From: JBAZYZ01 sp964361185 | Lineage (GTDB): Bacteria > Patescibacteriota > Minisyncoccia > Phycocordibacterales > VMEP01 | Direction of reading: 5' to 3' | Assembly: GCA_964361185.1 (NCBI GenBank) | Contig: CAYHZS010000020.1 | Location: forward strand, 1-13,410 | DNA: 13,410 bases | In this document: in pieces, positions 1 through 5,962 of the stretch | Position numbering within the stretch: the first letter of the stretch is position 1 | How the letters are laid out: every line of letters starts with the position of its first letter | The notes under the pieces: generated by a model | Database searches by the model: none | Seen by the model: only the letters and a program-made list of their open reading frames with translations | What the model was told of the DNA's origin: nothing | Made by a program: the position numbers and the translations under genes

Positions 1-1515
1 ATAGTTTATGATCGCATGCGCAATAGGATGTTCCGATTTATTTTCAAGCGAGGCCAGAATTGAAATCAGTTCGCTATCTTTTTTATCCGAAAAATTTTTT
101 ACCGAAATAAGTTCCGGCCTTCCTTTGGTTAATGTTCCTGTTTTATCCACCACCACCACGTTTACCTTATGTAGTTTTTCGAGCGTAGCCGCGTCTTTGA
201 CTAGTATTCCGTTCCCCGCTCCTTTCCCTACGCCGACAATAATCGCCGTCGGCGTGGCAAGTCCTAGCGCGCACGGACAAGCAATGACCAAAACACCGAC
301 AAATGAAACCAGCCCGAATGAAAGAGCGGTCGCGAACCCCAAATATTGCGAACCGACTAAAAGCCAAAGTCCAAGCGAGAGAAAAGCGATGACCAAAACA
401 ATCGGCACAAACACTCCTGAGATTTTATCGGCCAGCGCCTGAATCGGCGCTTTTGACCCCTGTGCTTCCTCAACCATCTTAACGATATGCGCGAGCATTG
501 TTTCAGAGCCAACCTTTGTCGCCTTGAACGTAAACGAACCGCTTGTATTGATTGTGCCCGCGACCACGGTGTCGCCGATATTTTTTTCTACCGGCATCGG
601 TTCGCCAGAAATCATTGATTCGTCCACGAAGGACTGACCTTCCGTAATTACGCCGTCAACCGGAATTTTTCCCGCCGGCTTTACAATAATTAAATCGCCA
701 TGAACGACTTCACTGATTGGAATTTCTGTTTCTTCCCCACCTCGAATCACAAGCGCCGTCTTGGCCTGCAAATTCAGAAGTTTTTCTATGGCGTCTCCGG
801 TTTTCAGTTTTGATTTTGTTTCCAAATATTTGCCGAGCGCGATGAAAGAAATAACGATAATCGTTACATCAAAATATGATTGATTGATGTTTATGTAAGT
901 CTTCAGCACTTCCCCGAAAATGAGGATGGCCAAACTGTACACAAAAGCCGCGCTTGTGCCGATGCCGATAAGCGTGTCCATATTGGCCTTGCCGTAGCGC
1001 AAAAATCGGTAAAACCCCAAAAGATATGGCTTGCCGACCACGAAAAGCGTATACGTAGCCATTACCGGGAGCAGATACCGGAAAATTCCCGCCCAAAAAA
1101 ACGAAGGTGGTAGCACCGCTTTAAACTGCGCCAAGATATCCCACCCTAAGATGACAGCGCTAATAAGAGCAAGGGGCAAAGCCGAAAAGACTTTCCATTT
1201 CATATCGGAAAGCTCGGCCAGTTTTTCTTCCTTTGATTGACTGAGGCCGAGATGCGCCGCGTGCTCGTCTTCGCTCATCCCCATTTCTTTGGCAGTCCGG
1301 CTCTCCGGCATAATAAATGAGTAACCGAATGGCTTTATTTTTTCGGACAGATTGGCAATGTTTGTTTTTTCTTTATCGTATGAAATTTTTGCCGACTCCG
1401 TCCCGTAATTTACCTCCGCGGAAACTACCCCGCTTTCTTTTTTAAGAGCTTTTTCAATAATCACCGCGCAACTAGCGCAATGCATTCCTTTTATTTTGTA
1501 AGTATTATTGATCAT
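1..1515 (-). CDS. copA: Copper-translocating P1B-type ATPase, partial (C-terminus off the left edge)
   Basis: Reading the minus strand from an ATG at 1515 gives 505 codons without a stop, running off the window. The product is an inner-membrane ATPase that exports Cu+ from the cytoplasm. Visible in order: an N-terminal heavy-metal-binding domain with GMHCASC (residues 10-16), a short His-containing linker (about 84-95), several membrane helices, the actuator-domain SGE (303-305), the CPC metal site in the membrane (413-415), the phosphorylated Asp in DKTGT (D457), and the SEHP motif of the nucleotide-binding domain (H496-P497) just before the edge. CPC plus a single CxxC domain is the Cu+ (P1B-1) signature. 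The rest of the P and N domains and the last helices are missing only because the window ends. It lies 58 bp downstream of csoR on the same strand and is probably in one operon with it. No clear Shine-Dalgarno precedes the ATG. Confidence 0.96.
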   Translation of the reverse strand, partial: MINNTYKIKGMHCASCAVIIEKALKKESGVVSAEVNYGTESAKISYDKEKTNIANLSEKIKPFGYSFIMPESRTAKEMGMSEDEHAAHLGLSQSKEEKLAELSDMKWKVFSALPLALISAVILGWDILAQFKAVLPPSFFWAGIFRYLLPVMATYTLFVVGKPYLLGFYRFLRYGKANMDTLIGIGTSAAFVYSLAILIFGEVLKTYININQSYFDVTIIVISFIALGKYLETKSKLKTGDAIEKLLNLQAKTALVIRGGEETEIPISEVVHGDLIIVKPAGKIPVDGVITEGQSFVDESMISGEPMPVEKNIGDTVVAGTINTSGSFTFKATKVGSETMLAHIVKMVEEAQGSKAPIQALADKISGVFVPIVLVIAFLSLGLWLLVGSQYLGFATALSFGLVSFVGVLVIACPCALGLATPTAIIVGVGKGAGNGILVKDAATLEKLHKVNVVVVDKTGTLTKGRPELISVKNFSDKKDSELISILASLENKSEHPIAHAIINY

Positions 1516-1573
1516 TTCAAAAAAATTAATTCATTGGGTCATTATTTGAAAATTTGAAATTTATAATTTGAAA
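1516..1573. repeat. A/T-rich csoR-copA spacer with repeated TTTGAAA units
   Basis: This 58-bp spacer holds the heptamer TTTGAAA or close variants at 1545, 1553 and 1567, and TTTG again at 1577 inside the csoR end, separated by 8, 14 and 10 bp. A TCATTGGGTCATT stretch lies next to them (1531-1543). No protein, Shine-Dalgarno or stable hairpin is evident. Degenerate strings of this kind are, as I recall, common between genes in Patescibacteria genomes; whether they do anything is unknown. Confidence 0.45.
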
Positions 1574-1837
1574 TTATTTGCGTTTCAGATGATACACCTT
1601 AAGTATTTCCCCGACCGCTTTCTTTTCCTGTCCTTTTTTTATCTGGTGCACCACGCAAGAACCTAAATGGGCTTCCATAAGCTCGTCTTCCACGCCCGAA
1701 AGCGCCTGTTTTACGGCCGAAGTCTGGGTAATGACATCAATGCAATATTTGTCGCTCTCCACCATTTCGGCTAAACCCCTTACCTGCCCCTCAATTATCT
1801 TAAGCCGGCGGAGAACTTTTTTCTTCATTTTAGACAT
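1574..1837 (-). CDS. csoR: CsoR-family copper-sensing repressor
   Basis: An 87-residue all-helical protein of the DUF156/CsoR family, close to the usual length. The Cu+ ligand pattern is intact: C32, then H57 and C61, matching in spacing the Cys-His-Cys set (C36, H61, C65) of Mycobacterium tuberculosis CsoR. That argues for copper rather than formaldehyde (FrmR) or nickel (RcnR) sensing. N-terminal basic residues (MKKKVLRRLK) and the RRLKIIEGQVRG helix are typical of the family's DNA-binding face. Known role: the apo-protein represses and Cu+ binding releases the operator. The gene precedes copA, and a palindromic operator lies 9 nt upstream of its start, so autoregulation of the csoR-copA operon is expected. 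The ATG at 1837 is chosen because a -10 hexamer sits 6 nt upstream; an in-frame ATG three codons later is an alternative. Confidence 0.95.
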   Translation of the reverse strand: MSKMKKKVLRRLKIIEGQVRGLAEMVESDKYCIDVITQTSAVKQALSGVEDELMEAHLGSCVVHQIKKGQEKKAVGEILKVYHLKRK

Positions 1838-1843
1838 AAGCGC

Positions 1844-1873
1844 AGTATATACCCCCTAGGGGTATATAGTCAA
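1844..1873 (-). promoter_or_regulatory. csoR-copA promoter with embedded CsoR operator
   Basis: On the minus strand, -35 TTGACT (1868-1873) and -10 TATACT (1844-1849) are 18 bp apart, each 5 of 6 to the sigma70 consensus. Between and overlapping them lies a perfect inverted repeat: arms TATATACCCC (1846-1855) and GGGGTATATA (1859-1868) with spacer CTA. A/T-flanked C-run/G-run dyads of this form are the known type of CsoR operator. The site fills the promoter spacer, so bound CsoR would block RNA polymerase. The -10 ends 6 nt from the csoR ATG, so the transcript probably starts at the start codon. Confidence 0.85.
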
Positions 1874-1890
1874 ACAACTCCTGTGAATAA

Positions 1891-1935
1891 CTCAAAAACA
1901 GCCCTCTATGCGCATTGCATGCGAGGGACTGTTTT
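1891..1935 (-). terminator. Rho-independent-type terminator after the cupin/microprotein genes
   Basis: Arms 1895-1906 (AAAACAGCCCTC) and 1923-1935 pair over 12 bp with one bulged A (1928). Read on the minus strand, the stem ends in TTTTT followed by GAG, a short U tract. The loop holds the small palindromes TGCGCA and GCATGC. It separates the upstream minus-strand genes from the csoR promoter. The plus strand also has T runs after the stem, but no plus-strand gene leads into it. Confidence 0.6.
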
Positions 1936-1963
1936 ACTCTTTTTACCTTTCTCTTTCCGCTTT

Positions 1964-2023
1964 CTACTTTTTATTTTTCTTCGGCTTTTTCTTCTCTTTC
2001 CTATGAGTTTCTCCTTTGGCCAT
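1964..2023 (-). CDS. 19-residue Lys-rich microprotein
   Basis: A short reading frame, MAKGETHRKEKKKPKKNKK, with a stop codon six codons upstream in frame, so the ATG at 2023 is the only start. It is strongly basic (nine Lys, one Arg, one His). I recall very short proteins of similar MxKGExxRKEKKKPKK form in many bacterial genomes, without a known function. That recollection, the fit between the cupin stop (40 bp upstream) and a terminator (about 30 bp downstream), and a TATAAT at 2057-2062 are the support. A longer overlapping frame (1906-2100) covers the same bases but runs into the cupin gene and the terminator, so I prefer this one. The function might be RNA or ribosome binding, judged only from charge. 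Confidence 0.55.
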   Translation of the reverse strand: MAKGETHRKEKKKPKKNKK

Positions 2024-2062
2024 AAATTTATCCGCTGATTAATAATTATGCCTATGATTATA

Positions 2063-2455
2063 TCAAATCTTTTCCCCAAATGCTTCATCTTCGCCATCAT
2101 TATCCGCTTCGGCTTTCGTGGAATGTATTCGTCCGTCTATATGATTTGGCGGGGAATAAACTGTGTAAACTTTTAGTGGCTCCGTGCCGGTATTAACAAA
2201 ATTATGTTTCGTGCCGGGAGTCACCATCACAACACTTCCCTCCTCAATAATACTCTCTTTCCCGTCTAAAACGGCTTTTCCCGTTCCGCTCATGAAAAAC
2301 AAAGTCTGGTCAACGTGCTTGTGCGTTTCCTCCCCGATTTCCCCTCCCGGAGGAATATCCATCACCACAAGTTGGCTTTTGGCACCAGTAAAAAGTACCT
2401 TTCTAAAATTTCTGTTTTCCGCCGTTTCCTTAAGGATATTTGTTGTATATGACAT
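2063..2455 (-). CDS. Small single-domain cupin protein
   Basis: A 130-residue protein with one cupin_2 beta-barrel. Motif 1 is GGEIGEETHKHVDQ (residues 37-50) with metal ligands H45 and H47; Q50 stands near where many cupins have Glu. Motif 2 is PGTKHNFVN (80-88) with H84. Proteins of this form are usually labelled mannose-6-phosphate isomerase-like cupins, but this one is far too short to be that enzyme and its substrate is unknown. The acidic tail (about 115-130) is probably disordered. The start at 2455 has no Shine-Dalgarno; a TAAAAT hexamer lies 6 nt upstream. It is 33 bp downstream of the YjdF-like gene, so it may also be read from that promoter. Confidence 0.85.
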   Translation of the reverse strand: MSYTTNILKETAENRNFRKVLFTGAKSQLVVMDIPPGGEIGEETHKHVDQTLFFMSGTGKAVLDGKESIIEEGSVVMVTPGTKHNFVNTGTEPLKVYTVYSPPNHIDGRIHSTKAEADNDGEDEAFGEKI

Positions 2456-2461
2456 TCTTGA

Positions 2462-2467
2462 ATTTTA
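2462..2467 (-). promoter_or_regulatory. -10 hexamer of the cupin gene, predicted leaderless
   Basis: TAAAAT (minus strand, 5 of 6 to consensus) is followed by exactly 6 nt (TCAAGA) and the cupin ATG. Transcription would start at or next to the A of the ATG. No convincing -35 box was found at 16-18 nt upstream. Confidence 0.5.
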
Positions 2468-2488
2468 GCGCAGATAATCGGCTCTTGG

Positions 2489-3085
2489 CTATATTTCTTT
2501 TTTATTATAAACCGAATACCACACGGCAACAAAAACCGCCCCCGACACATCCATAAGCATATCTTTCTGAGCATCCCAGATATCGCCCTGCGAACCTAAA
2601 AACGCCGCTCCTGAATCCCCTCCCCAAATCTCCGCGAACCACCATTCAATCCATTCGTAAAATACCGCAATGAAGGCTACGGCAAAAATGGAATAGGTTA
2701 CGGCAATCCATTTTTTGGCGACCAACCCTCTTCCGACAAGATATTCTATAGTAGGAAGTGCGTAAAAGCCCACAGTAAAGTGCGCGACGCGGTCAAACAT
2801 ATTCCTCTCAAAACCAAAAAAATTATTAAACCAATCAAAGGGCGTGCGTTCGAAAGTAAAGTGCCCGCCTATCGTGTGCAAAAAAGGCAGGACAAACATG
2901 AGCGCGTAGGCGGTATTGGAAAAACGCACGCCTTTGATATAGAGAAAAACAATCAGGGCGACCAGAATGAATATCGGGCCATTTTCCGCATACCAAACAT
3001 CGCGCGAATACGGTTTGATTCCGGCAATAATAAATTCAGCTATGTAAACCCCGAGTAAGAAATGAGGAAAGTAATTTTTATTCAT
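2489..3085 (-). CDS. DUF2238 / YjdF-like integral membrane protein
   Basis: A 198-residue polytopic membrane protein close in length to E. coli YjdF (about 209 aa). Likely membrane helices: about 5-22, 36-51, 57-72, 100-118, 127-146 and 178-194. Family-type motifs visible: IGGHFTFE (72-79), NMFDRVAHFTVGF (95-107), YEWIEW (143-148) and GDIWDAQKDMLMD (167-179). These charged and aromatic residues next to membrane segments resemble a catalytic or ion-binding site, but no function is established for the family. The ATG at 3085 follows a terminator and two TATAAT hexamers, so the gene starts a transcription unit that the cupin may share. There is no Shine-Dalgarno. Confidence 0.85.
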   Translation of the reverse strand: MNKNYFPHFLLGVYIAEFIIAGIKPYSRDVWYAENGPIFILVALIVFLYIKGVRFSNTAYALMFVLPFLHTIGGHFTFERTPFDWFNNFFGFERNMFDRVAHFTVGFYALPTIEYLVGRGLVAKKWIAVTYSIFAVAFIAVFYEWIEWWFAEIWGGDSGAAFLGSQGDIWDAQKDMLMDVSGAVFVAVWYSVYNKKEI

Positions 3086-3099
3086 AGTGGCTGTAATAA

Positions 3100-3116
3100 A
3101 TTATACTAAAATTATA
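3100..3116 (-). promoter_or_regulatory. Two TATAAT hexamers upstream of the YjdF-like gene
   Basis: On the minus strand TATAAT occurs at 3111-3116 and again at 3100-3105, 14 nt before the ATG at 3085. Either would give a very short leader. No good -35 is visible because the upstream bases are the terminator of the preceding gene. Confidence 0.5.
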
Positions 3117-3117
3117 C

Positions 3118-3147
3118 AAAAAAATCCGCCCCAGACATACGGGGCGG
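3118..3147 (-). terminator. Terminator of the 302-aa unknown gene
   Basis: Perfect 7-bp stem CCGCCCC (3126-3132) / GGGGCGG (3141-3147) with an 8-nt loop. On the minus strand it is followed by A and seven T (3118-3124). It lies about 35 bp past the stop codon at 3181. A second small hairpin, CGCGG/CCGCG, sits between them near 3161-3174. Confidence 0.85.
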
Positions 3148-3180
3148 GCAATTTGCCGACGCGGATTACCGCGTTAACCG

Positions 3181-4089
3181 CTACACTTTCGGCTTCATCA
3201 GATCTTCGAGTTGGCCAAGCAGACCCTTGGCTTTCTCGATTCTGGAAAGCCTTTGTTCCACCTGCTCAAGACGGACGGTGAGGTCGGTTTTCTCAGTGAG
3301 CAAATCCGGCTCTTGGGAGATGAGGTGCTTCGCCCGCTCCACCGGATCTTCCGGTTCGAACTTCTCGTCTCGGCCCGCTTCAAGCATCTTCGGGCCGGCC
3401 TTGTAGCATCCTACCTTCGACTTGCCTTTCCTTACTTCAGGTAGAATCCATCCTGTCTTCACGAGCTTGGGCGCGCTTTCCTTAATACCGAGAGCTGCGC
3501 GCATATCGGACAGGATATTCCTTCCGACACAGCCATTCTTGTCCTTGGCCGCGGCCGAAAGAAAACTCTTGACAAACTTGTCCATCTGGCTCATTTCGCA
3601 TTTCCTCCTTGGTCTCGTGGCAAAATCCAAAGCTTCATCATCGGCAGATTCGGGAACTCCAGAATCTTTGGAATCTACCGCTTGAAGGGGTGGTCCTCCG
3701 CCCTGTACAGTCTCTTTCGGTACCCCGCTTGAGGCACCCGCAAAAGGAGCGCACGGCCGGAGAACCATCAGGTCTTGGCAGGCTTTCAGTGTCTCCTTAA
3801 TAATCCGATACTCGAGAAGTATTGGATAAAAGAGGTCGTGGTTGTCTTTGTTCTTTATCCTGTCTGTTGTCGCATGACACACATACTTGGCGCAAAGAAT
3901 GAGGCCCGTTGAGCTGCCGATTTTCTTTGGCGGCTTTTCGTTGGTATAAAACCTGACCTTCCTATCCGGCAAGCCGCGGGTAAATGGAGTATGATGATTA
4001 TTTCTCCACCCTATCACCGCGACAACCTTGCCTGACTCAAGGGTTTCCTTTACCTTGCGAGTCAATGACTTAAGCTGATTTGGTAACAA
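3181..4089 (-). CDS. Hypothetical protein with C-terminal coiled coil
   Basis: A 302-residue protein I do not recognise. Three regions are visible: an N-terminal part (1-110) with short hydrophobic strands, three Cys (66, 71, 104) and a WRNNHHTP stretch (28-35); a Gly/Pro/Ser-rich, probably disordered linker (about 111-165); and a C-terminal half with a basic region (159-165), two more Cys (187, 228) and a long charged helix with heptad-like Leu/Val spacing (about 262-298), likely a coiled coil. No signal peptide or membrane segment. The start is TTG at 4089, chosen because AGGAGG (4095-4100) sits 5 nt upstream; the next residues are LPNQLK. It has its own promoter and terminator, so it is a single-gene unit. 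Codon use looks more G/C-rich than its neighbours, like the genes at 6932-9157. Confidence 0.8.
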   Translation of the reverse strand: MLPNQLKSLTRKVKETLESGKVVAVIGWRNNHHTPFTRGLPDRKVRFYTNEKPPKKIGSSTGLILCAKYVCHATTDRIKNKDNHDLFYPILLEYRIIKETLKACQDLMVLRPCAPFAGASSGVPKETVQGGGPPLQAVDSKDSGVPESADDEALDFATRPRRKCEMSQMDKFVKSFLSAAAKDKNGCVGRNILSDMRAALGIKESAPKLVKTGWILPEVRKGKSKVGCYKAGPKMLEAGRDEKFEPEDPVERAKHLISQEPDLLTEKTDLTVRLEQVEQRLSRIEKAKGLLGQLEDLMKPKV

Positions 4090-4094
4090 GGTAT

Positions 4095-4175
4095 CCTCCT
4101 AATGAGGAAAGGGTTACATATTGACAAAGAAGCGCTACTGTGGAGCAAGATATAACGGAAAAACACATATGTCAA
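4095..4175 (-). promoter_or_regulatory. Promoter and Shine-Dalgarno of the 302-aa unknown gene
   Basis: Minus strand: -35 TTGACA (4170-4175, perfect), 17-nt spacer, -10 TATCTT (4147-4152, 4 of 6), expected start near 4140, then a leader of about 50 nt ending in AGGAGG (4095-4100) 5 nt before a TTG start. The strong ribosome site fixes the unusual start codon. Confidence 0.7.
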
Positions 4176-4235
4176 CCGTGTGAAGCAGTCTAATATCTGA
4201 TTCGTAATATGAATATTTAATACGCCAGGTGTGTG

Positions 4236-4478
4236 CTATTTTTTGTCTTTCAGATATTTCTGAATAGCCATGGTAAACCATCCCATGCTTACTATGCTTA
4301 CAGAAATGGCGGAAGCCCAAAGCGAAAGGGAAAAATAAACTACGGCAAAAACAGCAAGAATAGATCCCGTCATAATGCTGGTCCACAAAGCCGGTTTATC
4401 GTCGCTTAGAATGGATGGAAATAAGGCAATTAGAAAAACCCACTGACCAACCGATAAAATTGCATCTTGCCACGACAT
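4236..4478 (-). CDS. Small hydrophobic membrane protein, unknown
   Basis: An 80-residue protein beginning MSWQDAILSVGQW. Two to three membrane segments are likely: about 8-24, 34-54 and 55-72, with a charged SDDKPA loop between the first two and a KYLKDKK tail. No enzymatic motif is visible and I do not know its function. A GTG fifteen bases upstream (4493) would add five residues, but those codons are the TATAAT hexamer of the promoter, so I take the ATG at 4478. It lies 34 bp downstream of the TrhA-like gene. No hairpin terminator was found in the 60 bp after its stop. Confidence 0.75.
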   Translation of the reverse strand: MSWQDAILSVGQWVFLIALFPSILSDDKPALWTSIMTGSILAVFAVVYFSLSLWASAISVSIVSMGWFTMAIQKYLKDKK

Positions 4479-4484
4479 TTTAGG

Positions 4485-4490
4485 ATTATA
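4485..4490 (-). promoter_or_regulatory. Consensus -10 of the small membrane protein gene, predicted leaderless
   Basis: A perfect TATAAT on the minus strand is followed by 6 nt (CCTAAA) and the ATG at 4478. The spacing places the transcript start on the ATG. A matching -35 was not found. Confidence 0.6.
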
Positions 4491-4512
4491 CACCTAAAGT
4501 TCGGTTATCTCC

Positions 4513-5163
4513 CTATATATACAAAACGTATCTGAACATAAACCAAAAGTGGGAAAAGCTCCCCGCCATGACAAAAAGATGGAAAATTTCGTGCATGCCG
4601 AAATGCCCCTCTCTGGGGAATTTTTTTTCAAGCGCGAAAAACACCGCGCCCGCAGTATAAAAAATTCCGCCTATGGCAAGCCACCAAATTCCGATTGCCG
4701 GAATGGAGTTGAGTAATGTCGGAATCATAAAGACGGAAATCCAGCCCATAAATATAAACAGGGCTGACGAAATAATATTGCCTTCTGTTTTTTGAAATAT
4801 CTTGTGCAAGATGCCGACCAAAGCAAGCCCCCACACTATTCCAAACATTGCCCAACCCAACCCGCGCTCTGGAATGGCAAGCATAAGCGGAGTGTAAGTG
4901 CTCACTATGAGTACGTAAATCATCGCATGGTCTATTTTTTTGAAAATCGCTTTGGCGCGATGTTTTCTCGAAATAATGTGGTACACCGCGCTTGAAAGAT
5001 AGAGGAGTATGAGCCCCGCACCAAAAATGGAAAAGCCAATAGTCTTCCCAACGCTTCCGTACATGGCAGAAAAAATCACGAGAAGCACCAGGCCGGCAAC
5101 TGAAAAAAGCGCGCCCAGAAAGTGCGTCAAACTGCTCACCCACTCGTTATTTCCAATGCTCAT
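4513..5163 (-). CDS. trhA: Hemolysin III / TrhA-type PAQR membrane protein
   Basis: A 216-residue protein with about seven membrane helices, the usual size for the hemolysin III (YqfA/TrhA) branch of the PAQR superfamily. Conserved polar residues are all present: E7 and H14 in the first segment, SSAVYH (57-62), DH (78-79) and HEIFH (191-195) with H205 beyond. H62, D78, H191 and H195 correspond to the expected metal-binding set of PAQR proteins. Family knowledge: despite the name, bacterial members are linked to membrane-lipid homeostasis rather than proven toxins. The start at 5163 has GGAG about 9 nt upstream. A hairpin-forming dyad lies at 5178-5226, between this gene and the HAD-like gene. 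Confidence 0.9.
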   Translation of the reverse strand: MSIGNNEWVSSLTHFLGALFSVAGLVLLVIFSAMYGSVGKTIGFSIFGAGLILLYLSSAVYHIISRKHRAKAIFKKIDHAMIYVLIVSTYTPLMLAIPERGLGWAMFGIVWGLALVGILHKIFQKTEGNIISSALFIFMGWISVFMIPTLLNSIPAIGIWWLAIGGIFYTAGAVFFALEKKFPREGHFGMHEIFHLFVMAGSFSHFWFMFRYVLYI

Positions 5164-5177
5164 TGCGATTGCTCCAA

Positions 5178-5226
5178 CATTCTAGTTTTTTGCCTGCCTG
5201 CGGTAGTCAGGCAAAATGTTTGAATG
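5178..5226. repeat. Imperfect dyad between the HAD-like and trhA genes (copy A)
   Basis: Arms 5178-5196 and 5208-5226 match at 15 of 19 positions, with an 11-nt loop. The outer parts carry CATTC...GAATG and the inner parts TTTTGCCTG/CAGGCAAAA. Its right arm resembles the dyad upstream of the winged-helix gene (5963-5988). It lies 14 nt before the trhA start and 8 nt after the HAD stop codon, so it may act as a terminator, an operator or both. It could also be a dispersed palindromic repeat. Confidence 0.6.
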
Positions 5227-5234
5227 TCGAAGTA

Positions 5235-5618
5235 TCATAAATTCTTGTCTAAAAAACTTTTCAGGCCTTCCAAATCTTTTTTGTCTTGGTCATAAAAATG
5301 CGTGACGATACCCGTAGACTCTGCGCTTTTTACCGCTTCCATATTATGCTCAAAATACATTACCTCCTCTGGCCTCAACCCGAAATGCTCGAGCATTGTC
5401 TCATAGTACTTGGGGTCTGTTTTTTCGGGATTGTGTTTTAAGGTAAAAAATTCATACGGCATTTGTTTCAACCTCCACTTTTCTACTTGCTCGTCGTTTC
5501 CTCCAGTCAAAAGAATTTTTCTGTTCGGATACTTTTCAAGCAATTCAAACAAGGGCTGATATATTTCTCCTTTGTCTGATACAAACGCATATACGGCATC
5601 AACCAAAATTGTTTTCAT
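5235..5618 (-). CDS. HAD-like protein with degenerate catalytic motifs
   Basis: A 127-residue protein with the overall order of a short haloacid dehalogenase-fold hydrolase: motif I near residues 4-10, motif II T38 in LLTGG, motif III K66 in EKTDPKYYE, motif IV near 87-95. Motif I reads VDAVYA: the nucleophile D7 remains, but the second Asp of DxD is V9. Motif IV reads YFEHNMEAV (88-96) where active enzymes have an Asp pair. There is no room for a full cap domain. It may be a non-catalytic binding protein or a very divergent phosphatase. It starts 15 bp after the winged-helix gene on the same strand, so the two are probably co-transcribed. There is no Shine-Dalgarno; GAAAAT lies 6 nt before the ATG. 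Confidence 0.75.
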   Translation of the reverse strand: MKTILVDAVYAFVSDKGEIYQPLFELLEKYPNRKILLTGGNDEQVEKWRLKQMPYEFFTLKHNPEKTDPKYYETMLEHFGLRPEEVMYFEHNMEAVKSAESTGIVTHFYDQDKKDLEGLKSFLDKNL

Positions 5619-5633
5619 ATGTAAATTTTCTTG

Positions 5634-5906
5634 TTATTGCAGTTTTTTGCAAAATATTAGAATGTCCACAGCGCGTGGCGTGAGCTTATGAAGAACCCTT
5701 CTTCCTTGATTACGCTTCATCACGAGTCCGACAATAGCGAGCTTGCGTATGTGGTCAGATGCGTTTTCATACCCAATATTAAGTTTTTCTGAAATATTTT
5801 CAACAGAAAGTTCGGGCTCTTTTTTCAACAAGTCCATAATCTGAACTCTGCGATGGTTGGCGAACCCCTTGACCACTCTTTCTATTTTTCTATAGTTGGC
5901 TGTCAT
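5634..5906 (-). CDS. Winged-helix (ArsR-like) transcriptional regulator
   Basis: A 90-residue DNA-binding protein with an ArsR-type winged helix-turn-helix: helices about 5-15, 20-29 and 34-42, recognition helix about 45-56 (GYENASDHIRKL), and a basic beta-wing (62-74, KRNQGRR). It lacks the CxC metal site of ArsR/SmtB sensors; its only Cys is C86. It is therefore unlikely to sense metal in the classical way and may respond to another signal or to a partner. It precedes the HAD-like gene in an apparent two-gene operon. Two TATAAT hexamers precede its ATG and a 26-bp perfect dyad is centred 70 bp upstream of it, the natural place to look for autoregulation. Confidence 0.85.
   Translation of the reverse strand: MTANYRKIERVVKGFANHRRVQIMDLLKKEPELSVENISEKLNIGYENASDHIRKLAIVGLVMKRNQGRRVLHKLTPRAVDILIFCKKLQ
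5645..5662. repeat. Half-degenerate copy of the TTTTGCAAAA dyad inside the regulator's 3' end (copy C)
   Basis: TTTTGCAAAA (5645-5654) followed by 2 nt and TTAGAA (5657-5662), the same core and right arm as the dyad at 5963-5988. The left arm keeps only 3 of 6 bases. It overlaps the last codons of the regulator gene and is centred 32 bp upstream of the HAD ATG, a promoter-like position. Confidence 0.5.
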
Positions 5907-5921
5907 TTGATTCGATTATTA

Positions 5922-5936
5922 ATTATAGTAATTATA
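5922..5936 (-). promoter_or_regulatory. Tandem TATAAT hexamers of the winged-helix gene
   Basis: On the minus strand, TATAAT lies at 5931-5936 and at 5922-5927. The nearer one ends 15 nt before the ATG (5906). There is no Shine-Dalgarno and no clear -35 box; the surrounding 40 bp are nearly all A/T. Confidence 0.5.
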
Positions 5937-5962
5937 CAATTATATATCCTATCGGATTAACG

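Noticed and set aside
8..442. Open frame of 144 codons on the plus strand
   Set aside because: It is antisense to the copA frame, whose catalytic motifs are unmistakable.
1906..2100. 64-codon Lys/Arg-rich frame on the minus strand
   Set aside because: It overlaps the cupin gene end and the terminator; the 19-residue frame in another phase fits the context better.
4479..4493. GTG start of the small membrane protein gene
   Set aside because: The extra codons coincide with a perfect TATAAT hexamer and add nothing recognisable.
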